DNA of 64,000 bases from WVZL01 sp041862375 (GTDB lineage: Bacteria > Acidobacteriota > Aminicenantia > Aminicenantales > Aminicenantaceae): NCBI GenBank assembly GCA_041862375.1, contig JBGVTE010000141.1:62001-126000 (forward strand), in the 5' to 3' direction. Position numbers and translations under genes: made by a program. How positions within the stretch are numbered: position 1 is the stretch's first letter; each line of letters begins with the position of its first letter. The notes beneath the pieces are model-generated. The model ran no database searches. It was not told the origin of the DNA and saw only the letters and a program-made list of their open reading frames with translations. Shown one piece after another: positions 8,155-16,232 of this stretch.

Positions 8155-9423
8155 ATGTACTGCTTTTATTCCTTTCTCCTTTCTTGTGCACTGGTTTTTC
8201 TTATACCGTTTTATTTTTTCAAAAGAACTTTATTGAGGGGAGAAGGATTGTACCTCAAGAAAAGATTGGGTTATGACTTGCCAGAGGAAAGGAATCAAAA
8301 ACAGTCAATATGGATTCATGCTGTCTCTGTGGGGGAAGTCCTGTCACTTCAGAACTTAATTCAAGAACTTAAAGTGAGGCATCCTTCTTGGACAATAAAT
8401 TTTTCCTCTCTCACTAACACTGGCTTTCGAATGGCCCAAAAAAAACTTCGAGAAGTAGATAATATCTTTTTTATTCCTTTGGACTTTGTACCCGTAGTCA
8501 AGAAATTTTTCAAAACCTTCACTCCTAAAGTATTAATTCTGACTGAGTCTGAATTTTGGCCAAATCTTTTGAGAATCGCAAAAGTTGAGGGTGTTTCGGT
8601 ACTTCTTATAAACGGTAGAATTTCTGAGCGCTCGTTTAGAAGATACCGATGGTTTAGGTTTTTGACAAAAACAATATTGAAGAAGGTGGACCTTTTCTTA
8701 GTTCAAACTGAACAAGATAAAAAAAGATTAGAGAAAATAGGAATAAATTCCAACAGGATTAGTGTGGCAGGAAACTTAAAGGCAGAAATTGAGCTACCCC
8801 TTTTGAGTGAGGATGAGATTTCGAGTCTCAAAAGGGAGTTGAGCATCCAGGAGGGAAAAAAAGTCATTGTAGCTGGAAGCACTCGTAAAGGAGAAGAAGA
8901 ACAGCTTCTGGAGGCATTCTTAAAAGCAAAAGAAGTCAGGAATGATATACTCCTTGTTCTTGCACCCCGTCATCCGGAAAGGTTTAATGAGGTAGAGAAA
9001 GCATCTCAAAATTTCTCTTTTATTGTTCAGAAAAGGACCAAAGTTAATCCGAAGGATAAGTGGGACATTTTAATACTTGATACAATCGGGGAATTGGCTC
9101 AATTCTATGCGCTCTCTGATATAGCATTTGTCGGAGGAAGCCTTGTTCCCTGGGGAGGTCACAACTTACTCGAACCAGCCTTTTACAAAAAACCGGTATT
9201 TTTCGGACCTCATATGCATAATTTCGAATTTCTTGCTGAGAAGTTTGCCAAAGCTGGGACAGCCAAGGTTATTCGATCTAAAGAAGACCTCGTTGAAATG
9301 TTTCTGATTAGGGATGAAGAAGAGCTTTGTGATATGGGAATGAAGGCAAAAGAGACCTTGGAATCATTACAAGGTGCCACAGAAAAAACTGTCGCTGCGA
9401 TTGAAGAGCTGATGTTAAAATGA
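8155..9423 (+). CDS. waaA: 3-deoxy-D-manno-octulosonic acid (Kdo) transferase
   Basis: This 422-residue GT30 glycosyltransferase starts with one membrane anchor (about 3-22). It has WIHAVSVGEVLSLQNLI, the catalytic-region TESEFWPN, VLLINGRISERS, VLAPRHPERFNEV and the C-terminal donor motif VGGSLVPWGGHNLLEPA. It moves Kdo from CMP-Kdo to lipid A precursors on the cytoplasmic face of the inner membrane. Together with lpxB it shows that the cell makes Kdo-lipid A. The next gene, a beta-barrel, begins 15 bp later, so the two are probably co-transcribed. Confidence 0.94.
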   Translation: MYCFYSFLLSCALVFLIPFYFFKRTLLRGEGLYLKKRLGYDLPEERNQKQSIWIHAVSVGEVLSLQNLIQELKVRHPSWTINFSSLTNTGFRMAQKKLREVDNIFFIPLDFVPVVKKFFKTFTPKVLILTESEFWPNLLRIAKVEGVSVLLINGRISERSFRRYRWFRFLTKTILKKVDLFLVQTEQDKKRLEKIGINSNRISVAGNLKAEIELPLLSEDEISSLKRELSIQEGKKVIVAGSTRKGEEEQLLEAFLKAKEVRNDILLVLAPRHPERFNEVEKASQNFSFIVQKRTKVNPKDKWDILILDTIGELAQFYALSDIAFVGGSLVPWGGHNLLEPAFYKKPVFFGPHMHNFEFLAEKFAKAGTAKVIRSKEDLVEMFLIRDEEELCDMGMKAKETLESLQGATEKTVAAIEELMLK

Positions 9424-9438
9424 TACAAAAAAATCTTT

Positions 9439-10074
9439 ATGTCTGAATACAGAAGAAACATATTTTTATTTTTCATTATTTTTGGATTTCTCTCAGTCTC
9501 AGGGGGAGCCCAGAATTTAGGTGTCAAGATGTATTATAATTTCGCTAAAAATTTTTGGATAACTCCTGACCAGAGTATTTCTTTTCAAGAAGAATATGTG
9601 AGTAAATATGCAATAGGCCCTTTTATTGAACTCCGCTTTGTACCCTATTTTAGTTTTTCGTTGGAAGGAATCCTTTCTAGGAAGGGAGGAATAATATCGT
9701 ATCCTTCCAAGAAAGGAATTGAGTACCAGCTGACATATATCTCTTTTCCTATCATGGCCAACATTTATATTGTCCCTCTTGGACCTGTTCAGCTGTTTAT
9801 TTCAGGCGGAATTGAATATTCTCTCCTTATGCAAGGCAAAACCTATGATCACGATCTTGAAGAAGAGTTAGAAGATATTAAATCAAAGTTAGCGGGGAAT
9901 GATACTGCATATCTCGTTGGGGGAGGATTGCGTTTCAACCTTGTTGTGACTGAAATAATATTGGAGGGACGTTATTCAGAAAGCCAAAAAGATATCTTTC
10001 TTCCTGAGTATCTAAAAGAGGGCGAATTATTCAGGAATAGGGTATTTTCATTCGGCATCGGATTTACTTTTTAA
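9439..10074 (+). CDS. Outer membrane beta-barrel protein
   Basis: The 211 residues begin with a signal peptide (RRNIFLFFIIFGFLSVSGGAQ). Alternating amphipathic strands follow, ending in an aromatic C-terminal strand, NRVFSFGIGFTF, as expected for insertion by the BAM machinery. The internal pattern (FIELRFVPYFSFSLEGILSRKGG, LTYISFPIMANIYI) resembles the eight-stranded PorT/OmpX-like barrel group. Substrate or role is unknown. It follows waaA closely and precedes a PAP2 phosphatase, so an envelope cluster is plausible. Confidence 0.75.
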   Translation: MSEYRRNIFLFFIIFGFLSVSGGAQNLGVKMYYNFAKNFWITPDQSISFQEEYVSKYAIGPFIELRFVPYFSFSLEGILSRKGGIISYPSKKGIEYQLTYISFPIMANIYIVPLGPVQLFISGGIEYSLLMQGKTYDHDLEEELEDIKSKLAGNDTAYLVGGGLRFNLVVTEIILEGRYSESQKDIFLPEYLKEGELFRNRVFSFGIGFTF

Positions 10075-10130
10075 TGTGTATTAATACGCTCGATGTGAAG
10101 TTCGCGGATTGAGAAAGCATTTTTAATTTA

Positions 10131-10970
10131 ATGAAACAAGGAAAGATAAAGAGAAGCTATGTATCCATAGTACTTCTCCTTTTCTTTACGTGTGTATTCC
10201 AGCAATGCCTTCTATTAGGACAGAATCCATCCCTTGAATACAAGCTCAATAAAAGATTTTTTATAAAATTTAGTGATGATGTCAGAGAAACGCTTGTATC
10301 TCCTAGGAATTGGGATGGAAAAGATCTTTTAACATTTTCAGCTGTATTGGGCACAGGGATATTATTTTACGCTTTTGATCAGGAAATTAATGATTGGCTT
10401 CAAGATAATCGCACATCTTTCTCAGATGATTTTTTTAAGGTTGCCACTGATATCGGCCATGGAGCTTTCTTGGCAGGCTTGATGACAGCTATGTATGCAT
10501 CAGGGGAGCTCTTTAAAAGTAATTCTTTGAGAAAGACAGCCCTCCTTAGTCTAGAAAGTTTTGTCATATCAGGAGTACTTGTCTTGGGTTTGAAGTTTTC
10601 TACCGGCAGAGCACGACCTCAAATGGGAAAGTCAAAAAATACTTTTCACTTGTTCTCCACTAGGTCAAGCTATAATTCCTTTCCTTCTGGGCATGCTTCT
10701 TCTGCCTTTGCAGTGGCTACAACCGTAGCGGAGCAGTCTGATAAAACTGTCATTGATATTCTTGCCTACAGTCTAGCCACTGTAGTTGCAGTGTCCAGGA
10801 TTCATAACAGTAAACACTGGGCTTCTGATGCATTGGTAGGTTCTGCTATCGGCTACTTTGTTGCCAAGAAAATTTCAGGATTAAACCGAGATCACAATTC
10901 AACAGCGTTAAAAGTAAATTTCTACTTCAATAAAGACAGGCAAGCCATTTCTTTTTGCTTGTTTTTTTAA
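10131..10970 (+). CDS. PAP2-family membrane phosphatase
   Basis: This 279-residue protein has an N-terminal signal or anchor and the three PAP2 motifs: KFSTGRARP, SFPSGHASSAFAVA and SRIHNSKHWASDALVGSAIGYF. The two active-site histidines and the Asp are present. Such enzymes dephosphorylate lipid phosphates, for example undecaprenyl diphosphate or phosphatidate, at the outer leaflet of the inner membrane. A long periplasmic-looking N-terminal region (residues about 25-75, DDVRETLVSPRNWDGKD) precedes the first helix, an arrangement common in outer-membrane-rich phyla. The actual substrate is not determined. Confidence 0.87.
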   Translation: MKQGKIKRSYVSIVLLLFFTCVFQQCLLLGQNPSLEYKLNKRFFIKFSDDVRETLVSPRNWDGKDLLTFSAVLGTGILFYAFDQEINDWLQDNRTSFSDDFFKVATDIGHGAFLAGLMTAMYASGELFKSNSLRKTALLSLESFVISGVLVLGLKFSTGRARPQMGKSKNTFHLFSTRSSYNSFPSGHASSAFAVATTVAEQSDKTVIDILAYSLATVVAVSRIHNSKHWASDALVGSAIGYFVAKKISGLNRDHNSTALKVNFYFNKDRQAISFCLFF

Positions 10971-11008
10971 TAATTCTGGTGCCTGAATTTTGCCCTTTTT
11001 AGTTTAAT

Positions 11009-11220
11009 CCATGCCCGTTCAGCCTTCAAAATGTTTTTTATACCCACAATGCGTGGTCAGGTTTCGTTATTCATGTTACGCCAGAGGCTAGATTCTTGCT
11101 TTCGGCTTCCGTCTCTGATGAAGCCTGACTCCAGAGTTGCTGACACAAAGCGAGCGTACCTTTGAGCTGCATACCTCCTAGCTAATGACTGCTTTAGCTC
11201 TTATCACGGATAAAAAGATA
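11009..11220 (+). repeat. Dispersed intergenic repeat, copy A (long form)
   Basis: About 210 bp closely match 53779-53990. Shared landmarks in order are ATGCCCGTTCAGCCTTCAA, GTCAGG(T/C)TTCGTTATTCATG, a 40-bp block ending TGCTTTCGGCTTCC, GATGAAGCCTGA, GCGAGCGTACC and TGACTGCTTTAGCTC. The GTCAGGTTTC and GAAGCCTGAC blocks are inverted and could form a hairpin. This fills nearly all of the 329-bp gap between the PAP2 gene and the D-aminoacylase gene. The reading frames it opens are not genes. The hairpin with a GGGTCAGGC-type end is reminiscent of REP elements mobilised by Y1 (RAYT) transposases; that is inference. Confidence 0.85.
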
Positions 11221-11299
11221 CTTATCTTCAGAGCAAATAGTAGACCTTAAAGGGGAAATAGTATATAGTTACAAAAAATGTACACTTTAAGGTGAAAAT

Positions 11300-13003
11300 A
11301 TGGGGAAAATTACGCGAAGAAATTTTATTAAAAGGTCAACAGAAGCATTAGCTATAGCAGGATTTGGTGGATGTGGAATATTAATTCAGGGATGTACTTC
11401 GAAAAGGGATTTTGACCTCGTTATCAAGGATGGATACGTTTTTGATGGCTTAGGAAAAGAGGGATTTAAAGGAGATATTGGAATAAAGGGAGCTCATATC
11501 AAAGCAATAGGAAAGATTTCCGGCTCTAGAGGAAAATCAGTCATCGATGCAAAAAATCTTGCTGTGTGCCCTGGTTTTATTGATGTTCATAATCATACCG
11601 ATGAAGGGCTTATTGCTAATCCAAAAGGGGAAAGCATGATTCGTCAAGGTGTCACAACTATTATCAGTGGAAATTGCGGCTCTTCTCCTTTTCCTGTAGC
11701 AGAAGAAATATTCGAAGAATATAAAGAGAATCTATTTGAAGAATTTCAAATTGAATTAAACTGGAATGATATAAAAGGATTTCTATCTAGGTTAGAACAG
11801 AAGGGAATAGCTTTGAATTATGCAACATTGGTTGGACAGGGTTCTATCCGAGGAGCTTCCATGGGATTTAATGACCGTCCTCCAAAGGAGGATGAGCTTG
11901 AAAAAATGAAAAAGCTCGTGGCTCAGAACCTTCAGGACGGCGCTTTTGGTTTATCCACAGGACTTGAGTATGCACCGGGGAGCTATGCCCAGCCTAACGA
12001 AATCACCGAGTTGTGCAAAGTAACTGCCCTATATGCTGGAACCTATGCCACTCATATAAGGGACGAGGGGGACCAGCTTATTGAATCTTTGGATGAGGCT
12101 ATTGATGTAGCTAGAAAGTCTGGTGTGAGCCTCCAGATTTCTCATTTTAAAATTGCTTATCCACGTAATTGGAATAAAATTGATAATGCCCTCAAAAAAA
12201 TCGAAGAAGCAAAAGCTGAAGGGATTGATATACTCTGTGACCGTTATCCATATATTGCCGGCTCTACAGGGCTTAGTTTTTACTTTCCACTTTGGGCGAG
12301 ACAGGGAACAACAGAGGAATTTTTAGGAAGACTTCAAGATCCCTCTCAGGATAGTAAGCTTCGTGCTCACTTAGCCGAGCAGGAAAAGAAACTTGGTTCA
12401 TGGGAAAAAGTAGTCATCTCTCATGTTGTTTCTGAGAAAAACAGGCATGTAGAGGGCAAGAATGTTTTAGAAGCAGCCAAAGAAGCAGAGAAAGAGCCCT
12501 ATGAATTTATGAAGGATCTTTTGATCGAAGAGAAAAACCGGGTAGGTATGATAACCTTTATGATGAGAGAAAGTAACTTGAAGCGTATCCTAGCTCACCC
12601 TTATGTTGGTGTAGGCTCGGACGGCTCAGCTCTTGCGCCTTATGGAGTTCTAGGTCGAGGAAAGCCTCACCCTCGTAATTACGGAACATTTCCACGTGTA
12701 CTAGGAAAATACATCAGGGAAGAGAAAGTAATTCCCTTGGAGGAGATGATAAAGAAGGTTACTTCTGTCCCAACTCATAAATTTGGCATTTCCGGCCGGG
12801 GAGTATTACAGGAAGAGTATTTTGCTGATATTGTCATCTTTGATCCTGCAAAGGTAATAGATAAAGCTACTTGGGTGAATCCTCATCAATATCCCCTTGG
12901 CATAGAATTTGTACTTGTGAACGGGCAGGTTGTCATAGAAAGAGGGAATCATAAAGGAAATTTGCCTGGAAAGGTACTAAGAAAAGAAACTAAGATATCG
13001 TAG
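11300..13003 (+). CDS. N-acyl-D-amino-acid deacylase (D-aminoacylase), Tat-exported
   Basis: The 567-residue amidohydrolase begins MGKITRRNFIKRSTEALAIA, a twin-arginine signal, and ILIQGC could serve as a lipobox. Metal and active-site motifs follow: IDVHNHTDEG, ISGNCGSSPFP, GLSTGLEYAPGSYA, ATHIRDEGDQL, SHFKIAYP, CDRYPYIAGSTGL and VGVGSDGSALAPYG. The family releases D-amino acids from N-acyl forms and also includes dihydroorotase- and creatinase-like amidohydrolases of unknown substrate. Periplasmic location fits scavenging of peptidoglycan-derived or modified amino acids. A hydrolase and an M23 peptidase follow on the same strand. Confidence 0.87.
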   Translation: MGKITRRNFIKRSTEALAIAGFGGCGILIQGCTSKRDFDLVIKDGYVFDGLGKEGFKGDIGIKGAHIKAIGKISGSRGKSVIDAKNLAVCPGFIDVHNHTDEGLIANPKGESMIRQGVTTIISGNCGSSPFPVAEEIFEEYKENLFEEFQIELNWNDIKGFLSRLEQKGIALNYATLVGQGSIRGASMGFNDRPPKEDELEKMKKLVAQNLQDGAFGLSTGLEYAPGSYAQPNEITELCKVTALYAGTYATHIRDEGDQLIESLDEAIDVARKSGVSLQISHFKIAYPRNWNKIDNALKKIEEAKAEGIDILCDRYPYIAGSTGLSFYFPLWARQGTTEEFLGRLQDPSQDSKLRAHLAEQEKKLGSWEKVVISHVVSEKNRHVEGKNVLEAAKEAEKEPYEFMKDLLIEEKNRVGMITFMMRESNLKRILAHPYVGVGSDGSALAPYGVLGRGKPHPRNYGTFPRVLGKYIREEKVIPLEEMIKKVTSVPTHKFGISGRGVLQEEYFADIVIFDPAKVIDKATWVNPHQYPLGIEFVLVNGQVVIERGNHKGNLPGKVLRKETKIS

Positions 13004-13051
13004 ATGTATAAAGAATCAGTATGAAAGTTAGAATAAACAAATCCATGAAAA

Positions 13052-13873
13052 ATGGAATTTGTGAAGATCAAAGGATATAATATCCGTTTTATCGAAAAAG
13101 GAGAAGGATTTCCTCTCCTTCTAATCCACGGATTGGGAGCTTCTCTCGAGTGGTGGCAATTTAATATTGACTGTATTTCTCAGAAATACCGGGTTATTGC
13201 CTTTGATTTTCTAGGATTTGGTTATTCTACGAAATCTCTAGAAGAATATTCACTATCTTATGCTTCAGAGTTTTTAATCTCCCTGCTGGATGCTTTCAAA
13301 ATTGAAAAGGCCATACTCATCGGGAATTCCATGGGTGGAATAATCGCTCTTAACACAGCAATTCAATTTCAGCAAAGAGTCGAAAAGCTGGTTTTAGTGA
13401 GTAATGCTGGCTTTGGCCGAAAGCTTTCTTATCTTTTGTGCCTTGGTTCAATTTTTCCTATTGGTGAATTAGCTCTTGCTTTAAGAAATGAGTTTACAGT
13501 AAGAATTTTACTATCACAATTATTTAGTGATCCTAAGAAGCTTCCGTTAAATTTAATTCATTGTGTACAGAAGATATTTGATCTTCATAGGTCGCCAGAT
13601 GCTTTTCTCAAGACGCTTCGCAGTGGAGTTAACATTCGAGGCTTAAAGAAAGCTGTTTGGCATCCTGTTGTCAAGAAAGCACCTTCTCTTCCTCACCCTA
13701 CTCTAATCATTTGGGGAGAGCATGATAAGATTATTCCTGTTTATCAAGCTTATTTGGGACATAAGTTGATAAAGCATTCTGAACTTTGTATTTTAAAAAA
13801 ATGCGGGCATACACCCCAGGTTGAGCGGCCGGATGAGTTCAATCGCCTGGTGCTCGAATTTTTAGAGCCTTGA
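13052..13873 (+). CDS. Alpha/beta-hydrolase fold protein
   Basis: The 273 residues show a complete alpha/beta-hydrolase triad: oxyanion motif LLIHGLGASLEWW, nucleophile elbow GNSMGGIIAL, acid in LIIWGEHDKIIP and His in CGHTPQVERP. A cap region lies at about 130-200. No signal peptide is seen, so it should be cytoplasmic. The substrate cannot be read from the sequence; close relatives include esterases and C-C bond hydrolases. Its end overlaps by a few bases the earliest possible start (TTG at 13870) of the M23 gene. Confidence 0.83.
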   Translation: MEFVKIKGYNIRFIEKGEGFPLLLIHGLGASLEWWQFNIDCISQKYRVIAFDFLGFGYSTKSLEEYSLSYASEFLISLLDAFKIEKAILIGNSMGGIIALNTAIQFQQRVEKLVLVSNAGFGRKLSYLLCLGSIFPIGELALALRNEFTVRILLSQLFSDPKKLPLNLIHCVQKIFDLHRSPDAFLKTLRSGVNIRGLKKAVWHPVVKKAPSLPHPTLIIWGEHDKIIPVYQAYLGHKLIKHSELCILKKCGHTPQVERPDEFNRLVLEFLEP

Positions 13874-13881
13874 GTCTTAGC

Positions 13882-14772
13882 ATGTCAAAAAGAGTGTTTT
13901 TCCGTATAGTATTTATACTAAGCCCTTTATTCATTTTTTCTCTCCAGAGTGAAATATTAAAAAGCTCTTCTGGAGTGACCTTTGAATTCGAATTCAGAAC
14001 TCTGCAGCCAGGTGAAATAATAAAGGTAGCATTAAGAGAAAATCCTTCAGTGAAAGAAGCTATAATTCGATTCATTGGGAAAGAGTATTCTTTAAAAAAG
14101 AGAAATGCTGACACAGAGTCCTTTGTTTTTATTGATCTTGACCTTGCGCTTGAGCCTAAGATCTACATCATGAAAATTTATGTAAAAAAGATTAGTGGTG
14201 AGTGGGAGTATGTTCAGAAGGAAATTCCTGTTACAGCAAAAGAATTTCCTCTGAAACAATTGTGGGTTAAAGAGGAATTTGTAACTCCTCCTCCAGAATT
14301 CCAGGATAGAATTGAAAGAGAATCTGAAATAGTGAACCTCGTTTACAGCGTGGTCACTCCTGAATGGTTAGGAGAAGGCAAGTTTATTCTTCCTTCCTCT
14401 GGAGAAATAGTGCCCAATTTTGGTGAAAGGAGGATTTTTAATAATAAGCCTCGTTCTCCCCATTCAGGAATAGATATTTCTGCTCCCTATGGAACTCCAA
14501 GCAAAGCTTCAAATTCTGGTAAAGTCGTTTTGGCCAGAGATTTATATTTTGCGGGAAAAACTGTGATTGTCGATCATGGGCTTGGTCTTTTCACTATCTA
14601 CTGTCATTTTTCACAGATAAAGGTAAAAAGGGGAGAATTTGTCAAAAAAGGAGCTGTTATCGGAGAAGTGGGAGCGACAGGAAGAGTTACAGGGCCTCAC
14701 CTTCACTGGGGAGTTAAGCTTTTGAAATCGAGAATTGACCCTTTATCTCTTCTCAGTCTTCCTCTAGATTGA
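13882..14772 (+). CDS. M23-family metallopeptidase (peptidoglycan endopeptidase-like)
   Basis: I take the ATG at 13882 as the start; an in-frame TTG at 13870 would overlap the previous gene. A signal sequence follows (RVFFRIVFILSPLFIFSLQS). An immunoglobulin-like N-terminal region (about 30-130) precedes the LytM domain, which has HSGIDISAPYGTPSKAS, DHGLGLFTIYCHF and GPHLHWGVKL with the zinc ligands in place. Such enzymes cut peptide cross-links in peptidoglycan in the periplasm, or act as activators when ligands are lost; here they are kept. The gene ends 10 bp before a remnant of an S9 peptidase gene on the other strand. Confidence 0.87.
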   Translation: MSKRVFFRIVFILSPLFIFSLQSEILKSSSGVTFEFEFRTLQPGEIIKVALRENPSVKEAIIRFIGKEYSLKKRNADTESFVFIDLDLALEPKIYIMKIYVKKISGEWEYVQKEIPVTAKEFPLKQLWVKEEFVTPPPEFQDRIERESEIVNLVYSVVTPEWLGEGKFILPSSGEIVPNFGERRIFNNKPRSPHSGIDISAPYGTPSKASNSGKVVLARDLYFAGKTVIVDHGLGLFTIYCHFSQIKVKRGEFVKKGAVIGEVGATGRVTGPHLHWGVKLLKSRIDPLSLLSLPLD

Positions 14773-14781
14773 ATGCCACAT

Positions 14782-14862
14782 TTATTTATTATATTTTAGA
14801 TTTTCCGCCAGCCAATAATGAACTGTTTTCCACCAGAGCTCAACATTTTGTGGTTTTTGAAA
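14782..14862 (-). pseudogene. Remnant of the 3' end of an S9 peptidase gene (left copy of a direct repeat)
   Basis: Read on the minus strand, this encodes FQKPQNVELWWKTVHYWLAE plus seven more codons and a stop. It aligns without gaps to the last 27 codons of the S9 peptidase gene at 24348-24428 (VQKPQNAKLWWKTVHLWLAK). By hand I count about 64 of 81 identical bases, and the stop codons coincide. The similarity ends abruptly upstream. Both copies have the same orientation and bracket about 9.5 kb, so this may be an old target-site copy left by an element that entered the 3' end of the gene. Confidence 0.75.
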
Positions 14863-14886
14863 AAAACAGTTAAAAAATTTTTATAA

Positions 14887-15962
14887 TTATTTCAATATTT
14901 TCTGTAAATCATTTCTGAATTTACCTTTTTCTTTAATTTGTATCTTTTTTATCTCACAAATATAATTTGGAATATTTTTTAAAGGTGAACCAGAGAAACT
15001 TGCATTAATTGGACAAACAAAGCAGTTCTCTATCTCTGGGCAAAGAAAGCAGTTATTGTTATCAGTGTAGAAATTGTCCATTGAGAGCTGGGCATAATTT
15101 GAATAGATAAAAGGATAAATATCTGTATGATTTTCTATGAAGTTATCTAGAGTGCCAAAAAAGAATTTCGAATATTCTGGGGTGTCTTCTTTTCCTTTAA
15201 AGTAATCGGGGAAGAGAAAGCATCCCCAGATTCTTCCATCTGGAGTGATGGCTAATCTATCTCTTCCAGCGGAACAATAAAATATTCTTTTCCCTGAATT
15301 TTCTCTAAAATTTATTATTGGAATAGTACCTTTTCTTAGGTAATGGCTAAGAAGCATTTTCCTCAGTTTTATAATTTCTGTTTTTAATTTCAATAGAGAT
15401 GTTTGATCCCATGGCTCAATAGTAGAAAGAGAAAGGTTAATATGGGGAACACCAAGATTCATAATGAATTGGATCGATCGAGAGACATAATTAACAGACA
15501 CAGGAGTAAATACGCTGTTTACTTCAAGATCAATATTTGGGCAATATGATAGTTTATCAACATAAGATACAATTTTTTTAAAGCTCCCTATCTTCTTGGA
15601 GATATCCTGGGCCAGGCCATCGAAGCTTAATTCAATCGAGAATTTATGTTTATTAAAAAATTGAATAATTTCTTCTGTTAATAAGCTTCCGTTTGTAGTA
15701 ATAGAAAAATTACTTCTTTTTTTGAGTTCTTTGCTTTTATTTTTTAAGAAAGATACGGTTTTTTTAATTAGATTAAATGAAAGGAGTGGTTCGCCTCCAT
15801 AGAAATTTATGTAGTATGATTTTGTTAGGTAAGGTAAAAAAAAATAAGAGCTTTATGAACTGTGGAGTATTTCATATATTTCTTACTTTTAGTCTTATAA
15901 CAATACTTACAATTGAAATTGCAGTCATCCGTTAAGATTAGAGTAAAGCTTGAAATTTGCAT
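14887..15962 (-). pseudogene. Radical SAM/SPASM protein gene with a frameshift in a 9-A tract
   Basis: From an ATG at 15962 the minus strand encodes MQISSFTLILTDDCNFNCKY with the CX3CX2C cluster (CNFNCKYC). It then hits a stop soon after a run of nine A (plus strand, 15836-15844). One extra base there restores a single frame with YINFYGGEPLLSFNLI, ITTNGSLLT and ELSFDG, running into the open part 15501-14887. The C-terminus has SPASM-type cysteines (CSAGRDRLAITPDG, NNCFLCPEIENCFVCP). The restored protein would have about 358 residues. Radical SAM/SPASM enzymes typically modify peptides or proteins. The break may be true decay, slippage or a read error. It lies 66 bp after a small-peptide gene. 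Confidence 0.75.
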
Positions 15963-16028
15963 CACAAGATCATTAAATTTAAAAATTTAACATTGGGAAA
16001 CTATTAAAATGTGACAAATAAGGTATTA

Positions 16029-16232
16029 TTATCTTATTATTGGCTTATCTATAGGGCATTTTCTTCCTCTTAGGGGCTGAGATTCTCCTTTGAATGTTCT
16101 AGACAGGTAATTCAATGCTCCTTCTGCTCTTTTTCTTAAATCTCCGGCAGGAAGAGACTTAACCGCTGTTTTTAACTCTTCTAAACATTTCATAACATTT
16201 GGCGTTACTGTAATTCTTGTACTTTTAGCCAT
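16029..16232 (-). CDS. 67-residue peptide, candidate substrate of the adjacent radical SAM enzyme
   Basis: The ATG shares a base with the stop of the upstream regulator gene (TAATG) and has a strong AAGGAGG site 7 bases before it, so translation is well supported. The product is basic, with a helical N-terminal two thirds (VMKCLEELKTAVKSLPAGDL) and a distinct glycine/arginine-rich tail, GESQPLRGRKCPIDKPIIR. Cysteines are at 16 and 59. Size, coupling and position just before a radical SAM/SPASM gene fit a RiPP precursor. A small DNA- or RNA-binding protein is the main alternative. No known precursor family is recognised. Confidence 0.6.
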   Translation of the reverse strand: MAKSTRITVTPNVMKCLEELKTAVKSLPAGDLRKRAEGALNYLSRTFKGESQPLRGRKCPIDKPIIR

